This document shows, in pieces, positions 37,128-47,800 of a stretch of DNA of 64,000 nucleotides (position 1 is its first letter; every line of letters begins with the position of its first letter). The notes under the pieces were generated by a model. The model did no database searches and was not told where the DNA came from. It worked only from the letters and a program-made list of their open reading frames with translations. The DNA lies in contig OZ017763.1 in assembly GCA_963969365.1 (NCBI GenBank), positions 1,302,001-1,366,000 on the forward strand. The letters are read 5' to 3'. The translations under genes and the position numbers were made by a program. Source of the stretch: Asterochloris sp. CNOR1 (Eukaryota > Chlorophyta > Trebouxiophyceae > Trebouxiales > Trebouxiaceae).

Positions 37128-38141
37128 GCCATTATCATGTCAAGGGGAATGTTGGAAAAATCAATCTGAGATGTGAGTTCTGTTACTGCATTGCCCTCAA
37201 TCAGCAGGCTGCTCTCAGCAGGCGTCTTATCTCTTTGTCACTGCCTGCAGGTATTGGAACCAGCTACAGAAGGACTGCATTGGGGTGTTGCTTGTGACAC
37301 GGAGGATGAGGATCTGGAGGAGGGCAAGAGGGAAGAGGGGCTGCTGGAGTTCCAGGGCAAGGCCAGCTGTTTTGCCTTGGCTGATATTTGCCTCTGCGTC
37401 CTGGCAATCAGCCCGTATTGAAGATTGTGAATGTGAAGTAGAAGTCATGATCAATGCAAAATTTGATGTGCCCAAGTGCTTTGTCACAGCATAGTGTACC
37501 CACTTTTTTGGCATGCAGGAGTCCTTGCCAGCTGGCAGACGCTGCCCAGGAAGCCCAGTAGGGCCCCTTACCGCGCTGTTGTCTCAGGCTACAGACATAC
37601 ATGTCCTGATTACACTGCTGTGCATTGGCAGGCGCTCGTCGTGCTATTGTTGAAGCCACCTGTTGATGGTCAACTTTGCAAGTGGCAGGGGCAGCGTTCA
37701 TGTCTGCTCTGCAGGGGCCAGCATCTCCTGATGGGCATGTCCCATCCAGCCATCAGAGGCAGCCCCTCACAAATCCGGAGCCATCTGAGGCTGGAGGTAC
37801 ACAGCTGTACAGTACACGTGTGTGTACCTCCTGCAGGCAAGCTCAGCATTCAACATGCAGCCCTAGGGCTGCATATTTCTTGTAACACATGTGATACAAG
37901 TCAGCCATCAAGCAGACCACAAGGGTCCAGGACCCTGCTGTACAATGCAGGCGAAAAGGAGTTCAAGTGTATCAATCAAGGCAGTTGGTTCTGAGCAATC
38001 CGAAGCATGTAAGGCATGTGGTTCTGAGCAAGCCAAAGCATTGAAAACAAAGAAGCAGAGAAGGGTGGAGAGGGCAAGGAAGGTTAAGACAACAAATGCC
38101 ATCTGATCAGTGCTGGACCGAAGCTGTAATAAAGAACCTAT
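37128..38141. other. Unresolved stretch between the TLC-like gene and its copy
   Basis: Both strands hold exon-like frames that cannot both be real. On the plus strand, 37251-37370 after a tgcag acceptor gives an acidic run (GVACDTEDEDLEEGKREEG). On the minus strand, about 37430-37700 gives a frame ending FYFTFTIFNTG, which echoes the FTIFDTG of the TLC-like gene and might be a remnant of it. From about 37960 to 38115 the sequence is a copy of 34050-34270. Confidence 0.3.
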
Positions 38142-38800
38142 TCAATGAGTGGCTTCCTTTGTCAGGCTCATGGCAGTGTCCATCAACCCCAAGCTGCTGC
38201 TCCACTTGGGTTCAGGAGACAAGGTGTATCCTGCTCCCTGTGTGCGCAGTTCAACTTTGCAGGCCTTTTCAACGTCCTTCACCACAGGCTTGGCTGCTGC
38301 AGGCGGCGGCGCAAGGTCCCGCAGTGCCAACTTCACCAGGATCCTGGCTGTATACATGGACATGGACATTGACATGGACCCCTACCAGTAAGACCAGAAG
38401 GACTGGAATGTAAATCAGCCTGAAGGCAGTGGCAATGTTACTGTGAGGCTACATGACTGTTCAAGATGCAGCCATATGGAGGCCTGCAGCTTTGTGCTGC
38501 CAGCAGGCTGCATGTGCATCGACGTGGGTCATTCAGGGTGTCCCTGACTGCTGAGTCTATCTCTGTGTCCTGCACAGACTGCTAACACATTGCATGGTCC
38601 CCTCCAAAAGGGTCCGGCTGCCTGCCAGCCATGCTCACCTCCTGCTTGGCTGACACACCTCTCTGAGGCCTTCAAGCAAGGCAGTTTTCGAAAGTCTCTT
38701 GGGAAAGGGAAGTACCTGGCCTTCAGAGCCATGTTTTAAGATCCAAACCGTGCTTATGAGTGACAGACACACATTCAAATATGGGGGGCCACAATGAACA
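38142..38800 (-). pseudogene. Truncated second copy of the TLC-like membrane gene
   Basis: The 3' exon (38142 to about 38395) reads ARILVKLALRDL, VVKDVEKACKVELRTQGA and LMDTAMSLTKEA, close to the tail of the gene at 34294-34552. Further up, 38535-38800 aligns with 36885-37127, including the exon start DTEIDSAVRDTLNDP (DTEMDSAVRATLNNP in the intact copy). The roughly 2.2 kb that should lie between them, with most membrane helices, is missing. In the last exon the region before ARILV is 16 bases longer than in the intact copy because of a repeated atggac-type hexamer, so the helix and tail are in different frames. It is most likely a non-functional duplicate. It sits immediately downstream of the E(z) stop. 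Confidence 0.7.
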
Positions 38801-38884
38801 AGGAGGATGATGTTGGTATGAAAAAATTTCATGGTGCAGGCGGCCCACATGTGAAGGACATCCAGTGCAGGGATGTTGGATTTG

Positions 38885-41800
38885 TTAAGCAAGGGTCCCT
38901 GTGAATTTGTGGCCATAGCTGTACAGGATTTCGTCATGAGGTCGCTGATCTTTGAGGGCATACACAGCAACTCTGTGGTCTCCATCAACAAGCTTGATCT
39001 CCACGCGGCAGTTGGGGTCATCCCTGCAGGCAAGGCAGCTGCGTGTGAAGACTTAACGGTAGAGGACTCTGGCGCTCCAGGCCACTCCAGGCACACACAG
39101 GTGCAGGCCCAATGTGTAGGTACAGTGCTCACATTTTGGTTCAAGCAGGTTCTCATGCACAGGCCATGATGGTCAAGGCAGCAGAGACCTGTGCAAGCAC
39201 AAGGCTGCACAAAATTTTGAGTACTTGTGAGGAGGCAGTTTGGCTAGTGCAGCCCAGTGCTCAAGAGTGGTTGGCAATGCGCAGCTTGTTGCCAGTATGG
39301 GGGTGCCCAAGCTGCTCTTGCTGGCAACAGACTTGCAGCACTGGCAAGGTAGCAATGAAGGCAGCTCACAAGGCGTACCTATCTGGTCAGCAGCAGATAG
39401 GTTACTTATTGTCAAGCCCTCACAAGCAGGGCAGCAACTCATACAGGTGGTGCCAGAGGCCAATCAGTTCAGCACATCACTCACGAGTGATTGGCAAAGC
39501 GCAGCTTGTTGCCCTTGTCCTTAGCATCCACCACCCAGTTATCGTTCAGCTCAAAGAGGTACGTGCTCTCGTCCCTGCAGTGCAAACAGTCAAGCGCTGT
39601 GGGTGCTGGTATTGTGGTGCTGACTTCGAGACATGCTCATGCAGACAGGCCTGCACTTGTTGAAGAGCTGCCTGCACACCACACTGTGCTGTTGAACATG
39701 GTGTGCAGGCAGCCAGCGCTGCTTGAGGGCTGCCAAGTGCTGCAGACCATCCTCTGGCTGCACAAACAGATGCATGTCTTGAGCTGAAACAGATGCAAGG
39801 TCTGTCCCTGCAGGACATCCAGCCACATGCTGCACCTGAAGCCTGTGTATGCATGGCATGCAGCCACGCAGCCAGGCAACCCCTGTGTGGCTCCCAGATG
39901 GCTTGTTGCTGCATCTGGAGCCTCACAGGTGCAGGCGCAGGCAATGCAGCACAGCAGGGCAGAGAATCAGCCTTCATTGTGCTGCGCACCCAGGAGCTCC
40001 CTGATTGTTGCTGGCTGCATGCAAAGCTGTGCAGATGCAGCAACAAATGGGTCACGAGCAAACCATCATGCTGTAGGTGCCCCTCTTGCTTCAGTGCTCC
40101 ATGCAGGGCAACCTCGCTGACAGCTACATGCCGGAGGCACTGCAGGCACCTATTGCTGCAAGCATGCAGGCATGCTCCTCTGCCAGGGCTGCCCACTGTG
40201 AGTCACTTCTAAAGCGAAGGGCCTGCAGGTTCTGCAGCACCCCACGGCCAAGTTTGCATGCAGCACAGCCCCCAACATGCACCAAGGCCAAGGAACATGA
40301 GACTGTATGGCCTCCAGAAAACCTGCAGTGCACCTGTCAACTTTTGGTTCTGCCTTGACACACAGCCTTCAGCTAAGGAAACAGCTCCCCAGTGGCTGAG
40401 GGCTGCACCCATCACCTTGCAGATATATTCAAGAGACACGGCGTGCAGGCATGGTGTTGCACTGAGGGCACTCCTAAGTTATTGCGGGCATGCTTCTCAT
40501 GCGATGAGCCCTGCCGCGTGCTGAAACCAGAGGCAGGCCTGAGCCACCGCTCAGCACCTCCACATGCACCATGGCTCCACAGCAGTACCTAGGCGCACCT
40601 TTCATGAGCCTTGCCCCAGTGCCCAGCCTCCAGCTGGTCAAATAATTTTTGCTGAAGCTGCACCGCCAGGGCCCCATCTTCAAACTCATCCAGGGTGGAC
40701 ATGCAGACAGTCCCCTCGTGCCAAGCCATTGTTGAAGCTATGATTGTGGCCACTTCATGAGCTGAATGACACTCAAGGGGTGGGCAGCGCACCTGTCATA
40801 GGCCTTGCCCCTTCGCTCAGCCTCCATCTGATCGATGACCTCCCCGGTGTATTCCCCCACAAACTCATTCTTGGCGATGTGCTCCTGCAAGGTGGATTAA
40901 TGCGAGCTGCAGACATTGTGGGTTGCCTCATTGCCATCTTGTGATGTCATCAACGTGCTTCTGCAGGTGCAGCAGCTGTCTGCCCCGGCCAGGGGCGCAT
41001 CTTACACTCCTCTGTAGCAGGTGCAGGTCGCATTATGCAGGTGCTGTACACATATGCTGCCAGACATTGTAGCAGGGACGCTCCCAAGCTGTCTTGGCAG
41101 ACATTACCCTGAAACAATCTTCATGACACGGCCCTGCACACTGCCGACATGCGTGCCTCCCCTAACACACAACTATGACCCACCATAAACAGGATGTTTT
41201 TCTGGCAGCACTGCCTGGCACCAACACTGTTCAATAACCCTCAATTGCACCTATCAGCAGGTCAGCCTAGATGGAATAGGCCGCTGAGACAGGTCCCTGC
41301 CAGCCCGTAGAAAGTCAGCAGAGGCACGCTGTGTTCGTGGAGCAGTGCGTTAGCCAGGAGTAGGTGCCCATACTGCAGCCTACATGCCTGCTTGTGCGCA
41401 CCAGGACACTTGCCAGCAACGCAGATCCGCACACGTTTTGACTGCCGCCAAGCAGCCCCAGTTTGGCAAGGTCCTCCACCCCACATCCTGAGAAGCGCCC
41501 CTGGCCACCCGCCAGATGACTGACCACACGCGCATTGCAGCAGCTGCTAGACCCCCAGCCTGCTCACCATGGCAAATGCGCCCCACCCCGCAACCTGGGA
41601 GATGCCCATAGCCACCCGCTTGTGCTGGCGCAGGCGCAGGGGCATGTTCAGGCAGTCCATGGCGCCCTTACGCTTGGTCTCAGGGGCGTCTGTTGTGTGG
41701 CGGCAGGGGGCGCACAGGTCAGGGTCGCACTCCCGCCCTGCAGCACAGACGAGAGAGATTGGCTGAGTGGCAACCCCTTTAGGGTAGTGCTGACTCTTTT

Positions 41801-44800
41801 GCAGTCCAGGATTGTTGGGTGTCGCCCTGCAGCAGGCAGGCAGGCAGCGCACAATGATGTGCTACTGGAACATGCAGAAGCCCAAAGGGGCGAACCCCAA
41901 AAGGCGTTAGTGGCGTGGCGGCAGGGGTGGCACAGGTCATGGTTGCGCTGCAAACCTGCAACACAGCAGATGACTGTTTTTGGCAGGAGATACATGCTGG
42001 CACGCAGGGCATGGCCAGTCTGAGGTCTGCATATACTGCCCCACAGCAGAGGGCCCGGCGACCGTCTTGAGACTAGCTGATTCCAGGGCATTGGTGGTGT
42101 GGCGGCAGGGCCCACACAGGCTGCAGTCACACTTGTGCCCTGCTGCATGGCAGGTGGAATTTATGAAATGACCATTTGTGGGCGCAAGGAAGGTGCCATT
42201 GGGACTGATGTCTCAACCTGCTGCTGCAGTCAGGGTCTTGCTTGATGTTGTCGAGGCACGCATGATTTTGCACCTGCTCTAGCAATCACCGCCACAAGCA
42301 ACACCAATCCCTTGGGCACAGAGCACTGCACATGGTATCAGACAGCATAGAGCTACTAGCAGCCAGCACCTGTCCGCTGACGACAGACAGGCAGGGACAG
42401 CAAGTGGTCTTGCACTTGACCCACGGGAGATTTGTTGAGCGGCACTGGGATGGCAAGGACCCAGCAGCCTAGCACCCAACGGCGGCGATGCCAGGACACC
42501 GCGCTTTGAGCAGCCCTGGATTGGCAAGGACCCAGCAGCCGGGCACCCACAGACGGCAACACAAGGGCACCACTTTGTTGAGTGGCACTGGATTGGCACA
42601 GACACAGCAGCCCAGCACCCACCAGCGGCGACGCAGGGGCAACGCTTGGTGCCGCACCCGCTGCGGCACTCGCACCCTGTCCAGCGTGCTGTGCATCTGG
42701 GCCCGCAGGCGCAGAACTTCTCGCAGAACAGGCCGCGCGAGGCGCAGGGGCACCCCTCCTTGCAGGGCCCCTCCTCCAGGTTGCAGTTGCAGGCGCGGAA
42801 CTCAGCGGTGGTGTGGTTCTTGTAGTACCGCTGGGCCACCACCTGCACATGGGGATTTGTGCCTGGAGGCGAGGTGTGAAGGGAAGGGGAGGTGGCTGTG
42901 AGAGCTTTGGCCAATGCTCATATACTGCCTCGCCTTTGACCAGCGGCTGGCGCATCAGACATCCTAGGCACAGGCCAAACAGCAGAGTAGGCACAACTGT
43001 AGGTGAATGCCTCAGTACTGTGAAGGCATGTGACTGTGACTGTCTGGCAGGCTGCTCCGCCACAGTTACAGGGAGGCATGTCAAGCAGACACCACTTAAT
43101 TTGGCAAGAGACAACGCAGCGCTCCTTTGCTGCGGTTGACACCACTTTTGCTTAGCTTGTGCACCAAATGCAGGCTCTTCCAGACATGCACAGCCATTGC
43201 TGATCAGCAACTTCTCAAGACCAAGTGCGTGTGACTGATAGTTCTGCAGTACTGCACTCATAAGAGGGCGGCTTGCATCTGACCTGCTTTGAGGCACACC
43301 CAGGTGACGATTGCAGAGCAAATATACTGACAGACTGCAAGTCGTGCTCACATGAGAGGCCGGCTTGCGCTTGATCTGTCCCGAGGACTTCTTGTGCGCC
43401 ACGAGCAGGCGCTTCTTGCGGCGCCGGACCATGTTGGGGGCAGCCTTGGCAGCCTGGCTGTCCGTGAGGGCGGCCGCACCCGCCAACGCTGCTGGCATGC
43501 CCACTAGCTGCAGCGCAAGGGAGCAGTCACCAGACCTGCATGCTGTGCTGGACAAAAAGTTGAAGCTGGAAGCAGTCGCCTGCTGTGTGTCAGCATTGCT
43601 GCTCTGTCGGCCCTGCCGGCATGCTGGGCCATTGCAGGCTCAGTGACTGTTCAGCATCAATGTCTGCCGGTTGCCAAGCAGCTGCAGGGGAGTGGAGCGG
43701 GTAGACCTGCAGGCCATGACTGTGAGACACACAAGTGGAGAGGCATTGCAATGCGAGCAGCTGCGCATCAGTGGAGCTGCCAGTGTGCCGCACATGCTGG
43801 CGAAGGCGGCCACCAAGCACCGACTGCAATGTGTTACAAAATATCTACCCAGGCGTGATGTTCCTTGTGCAACAAAGCTTGATGGGACAGTCTGATCAAG
43901 CCAGCTGCGGACTAGCTGTGCACTTCAAAGCGCTGCAGACGCCCTGCTGTTTGAGATTGCAAGCACACCTAACTTGGAGCGTGGCTTGCATCTCACTGCA
44001 GGTCTAGAGCCCAGCATGCCTGCTTGAGCCGTCCTGAGCAGTTCTGGATGCCTCACCTGGAGCCTGGCATGCACCTCGCAGCAGGTCTTGGACCCCAGCA
44101 GGCGCGTCATCTTGCAGGCATCCCCGCAAAACATCTCGGCCGCTCGATCAAAGACGCTGATCTGCAGAGGGGGGCAGAAGATGCAACAGGCGAGAACAGC
44201 TGGTGGAGCGTGGTGGTCTCAGGCTGGGGCAGCAGCGCAGCCAGGCTGTATGTGCTGCCGAGCAAGTGGAGTGAGTGTGCTGCTGAGCAGGTGGGGTGAG
44301 AGAGGTGAGAGAGGTGAGATGGGAAGAGGAGGGGATGCTCTTCAGACGAGCATGCAAACATTGATGCCAACAACAGCAGCGGCGTGCTGTGAGCACAGTT
44401 TGAACCCTGGAATTGCGAAAGCTGTGATGCAGCTCCTGTTCTCGAATTTGCATGGTTGTGCTGGCTACAAGTGGACATAGGCAACTGGGCAAGGCTCCCG
44501 CATTTGAAGGCAGTTTGCGGCCACAATGTTCACCAACCTCAAAGGGCGTCCACATCCGTTCCGCATCGTGCACAGTCGTGGCCTCTGCCTTGTTTGTGTC
44601 TGGAGGACTCTCGGCCACTGCTGAAGCGGTAGCAGGCAGGGTCCTGGCTGCCTCGGGATCCCGCTGCTGAGTGTGCTCTGCAGCGTCGGCTGCAGCTTGC
44701 ACAGTGAGCTCAGACGTGGGCGGGGGGTCGGCGCGTTGCAGCGCGAAGAGAGCAGCAGCCAGCAGCACGCTGCGTGCAGCAGCCCCCGCTTGCGCTGCCT

Positions 44801-47800
44801 CTGTCAGTGCTGCCTGTGAAGCCTGCTGGCTGCACGCAGCTGCCCCACCCTGCCTGGTCTGCTGGTGGTGTGCCCACAGCTGGTGCCTGGCCGAGGCGGC
44901 AGCAGCACCCTGAGCAGCACCACGCACCTGCCCGGCTGCCTCTGCCTGAGGGCCCAGGTGCTGTCTACCTGCAGCATCAGCACCGTGCCCTGCCTGGGCC
45001 TGCCGTGCCTGCCCAGCCCCCTGCCTGCCCTCAACAGCCACCAAGCTGCGAGAGGCCCTGTGGCCCTGCTGTGCCCCCAGTGAGGTCGCCTCCGAGTCAG
45101 AGCCGCTGGCCCCAGCTGCCCTCTCACCAGAGTCCCAGTTGCTGGTGCTGGGTGACAGCACTGAACGGCGGGAAAGTGGTTGAGAGGCAGCCTGTTGCAT
45201 GTCCCCTGCCCGCTGTCCTGCCCGACGTCCCGTCGTGCCAGCTGCTGGCTGTGCAGTGCTGCTGCCAGGTCTGCCTGCTTCCCCGCTGCAGCGGCCTGCG
45301 CTGCCCAAGGCAGTGCCTGGGTGGTCGAGCTGAGGCTCATCGTTGCTCAGGCCAGGGCGGGAGGCAGCCTCATCGTCGCTGCTGAGCAGGTCAATGACAT
45401 CGCCTGCAGAGGCATCGGCTTGGATGCCACAACTGATAGGCATGCATTGGCTGGAGGGCAAAGTGAAACCCTGCCAGAGCAGCTTGATCTGTGTCACTGC
45501 TGAACATATCAACAAGGTCTACGCAGCGGTAAGGCCAAAGATCGCAACTGGCAAACCACCACTGGCTGGGTTTCTTAACAACTCTATACTGTGTGGCACT
45601 GACAGGATCCATGATATCCCTTGCAGATTGTCGTCACTATTGTTCTTGTCAGACTTCAGCATTGGCTCACGAGTTCTGCCACTGCAGCAACTGGCATCCG
45701 TCCACTCAGCTGGTCAAGTAGCGGCAAGGACTGGCGACCCCACCTGGGGCAGCCTGCACCCTGCTCTTGCAACAGCAGAAAATACTTGAAGACCCAGAGG
45801 CGCAACAATGAGAGTGCAGGGCCTTTAAGTCTAACATCTGCAATCACCTGAGGCAGCTTGCATCTGCTCCCACAGCTGCCGGCTGTGCTCTGACTGTGAC
45901 TCAGCTGCCCTACCTGAGGCATTCTGTATGGTCTGTTGATTATGTTTGACAGGCACCACCCAGACAGCAAGGCCTGGGCTCAGACAACCACATTCACCTG
46001 AGGCAGTCTGCACCTGCTCTTGCAGCAGCTGGCTATGCGTGGGAGCCTGAGATCCGCTACGCCGTCCCGAGAAGGTCCTGGCCGGCGTGATGGCCAGACT
46101 GCGCCTGAGCTGGCCATCCAGGGCTGCCTCCTGCTGCTGCTGCTGCTGAGCCTGGACGATTGCCGCCAGGAACAGCTCTGCAGGGCATGTGGGTCCTGCT
46201 CAGAACTGGCGCAATGGGATGGGGCCAACCAGCTGCCTCCAGGGTGGAGTGCTTCAGCAGGGCAGGGTAGCTGACCTCAGGGACAGGTGTCAGGGCAGTG
46301 TGTGTGATTGCTGCTCAGCGTCTGGAACAGTTCACTGTATCTGCAGGTCATGACTTGTACTGAGCAAGGACAAGAGGCAACGTCCCAAGTGGCAGCTCCT
46401 GCTGCTGCTGAGGGCTGCCGGGCCTGGGCAGTGCCCCCAGTGACAATGAATGGGGCAGCCATATGATGCTCAGTGCGCCGCAGGAAGTGTGTCAAGCTTG
46501 CCGACACCAGGCTGGGCAGAATGGCCCTCGATAGGCTGGACAGGGCCACTTCGAGTGCAAGGCCACCTGCTGTGACGACAGCTCGGCCGAAAGCAGGCCA
46601 TCTGGCAGGTTACATCTGGCGTCACGACCATGCAGCCTGTAAGCAAACACAGAGCAGTGTACCATGGACACCTGCAGTGCCCCATTCCCGGAACCAGCAT
46701 GCCAAGGCACGCGGCTGCATTTGCAGCCACACTACAGGTCCAGCCTGCAGTCTGCAATCTGTCCACCTGCATACTGGTTGATGCCTTCAGGCCCTGCCTC
46801 AGTCCCTGCTCCCTCATGCCCTGGCAGCTGACAGCCCTGCGACGGGCTTTCCCCGCCGCTGCTGATCTCAATGACGTCCACCTCTGCAGCAGACATGGCT
46901 GCTGCAGGCTCAGCAGCCTCTTGCCGGTGTGCTGCCTGGGGCTGCTGCATCTCGCTGGTGCCAGCTTGGGCTGACTGTGCAGCAGTGATGGCAGCACGGA
47001 TGAAGGTGTTTGCGGGTGAGCTCGGGTCGGTCCCTCTGCTGGTGTCCATGGACCTAGAGCCTGCAGACACAGGTACCTGCTCAAGCAGCCGTCCAGTGGA
47101 GGCAAACACAAGCTCCCTGCAGCCGTCCACGACATGCATCCTGCAGACACAAATGCCCGCTTGAGAGCCGCCCATCAGTACAGGCAACCTCAAGCTCCCT
47201 GCAGCTGTCTACCACAGGGAGCCTGCTAACACAGATGCCCACTGTAGTGGCTGCCCAGCAGTGCAGGCACCCCAAGGCTGCAGCTGTCTATGAAGTGGAC
47301 CCCTGCAGACACAAACAGCCCTGAACAGCCCCTCAGCAGTGCGGGCGACCTCAAGCCCCCTGCAGGGCTCCACGCACGCAGTGTACTTGGGAAGGAACTT
47401 CACGTCTTTGGCTTTTCTGAACTTCAGGATGAGGCTCACAGCAGGTTTGCTTTCCCGATGTGGTTAGCAGAGACAGCCATCATGCAAAGATCTCTGCTTG
47501 CCCAGGCATGAAGAGTTGGACACCTGCAAGGGGGCCTCTGATGCAAAGAGAGATCAAAGAGGAGCACTCACAGCAGCACTTTACTCCCACAGCATGGGGG
47601 ATGCTTCAATGGCTGCAAGGGGACCTTGCATGCAGGGCCCACACCTGCATGCAATGCTGCTGTAGTCCCTCCTCAAGGCCTGGAGCCACTGTCCCCTGGC
47701 AGCTGGCTGATGGGGGCATTGACAGCAGTGGTGGATAGCACAGGAAGATCTGGTGCAGCAACTTCCCACTCACTTGAAATCACAGTCCCCCCTGGGCTGA

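Noticed and set aside
5148-42665. Exon-like repeats considered as transposable elements or introner elements
   Set aside because: Copies match only the neighbouring exon of the same gene, lie in the same orientation, and show no terminal inverted repeats, target-site duplications or element-encoded proteins.
42425-42665. Tandem repeats considered as a CRISPR-like array
   Set aside because: The units are diverged copies of an exon end with near-identical spacers, in a eukaryotic intron. There are no unique spacers and no cas genes.
42356-43555. 399-residue open frame on the minus strand, apparently an intronless cysteine-rich gene
   Set aside because: It is E(z) exons (43352-43507, 42623-42842) read through the introns between and after them. 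The introns happen to be open in frame, and the real joins are defined by splice sites and homology.
44148-45515. 455-residue open frame on the minus strand
   Set aside because: It is the large E(z) linker exon (44538-45403) with intron sequence on both sides. The conserved continuation is exon 44057-44161, joined by splicing.
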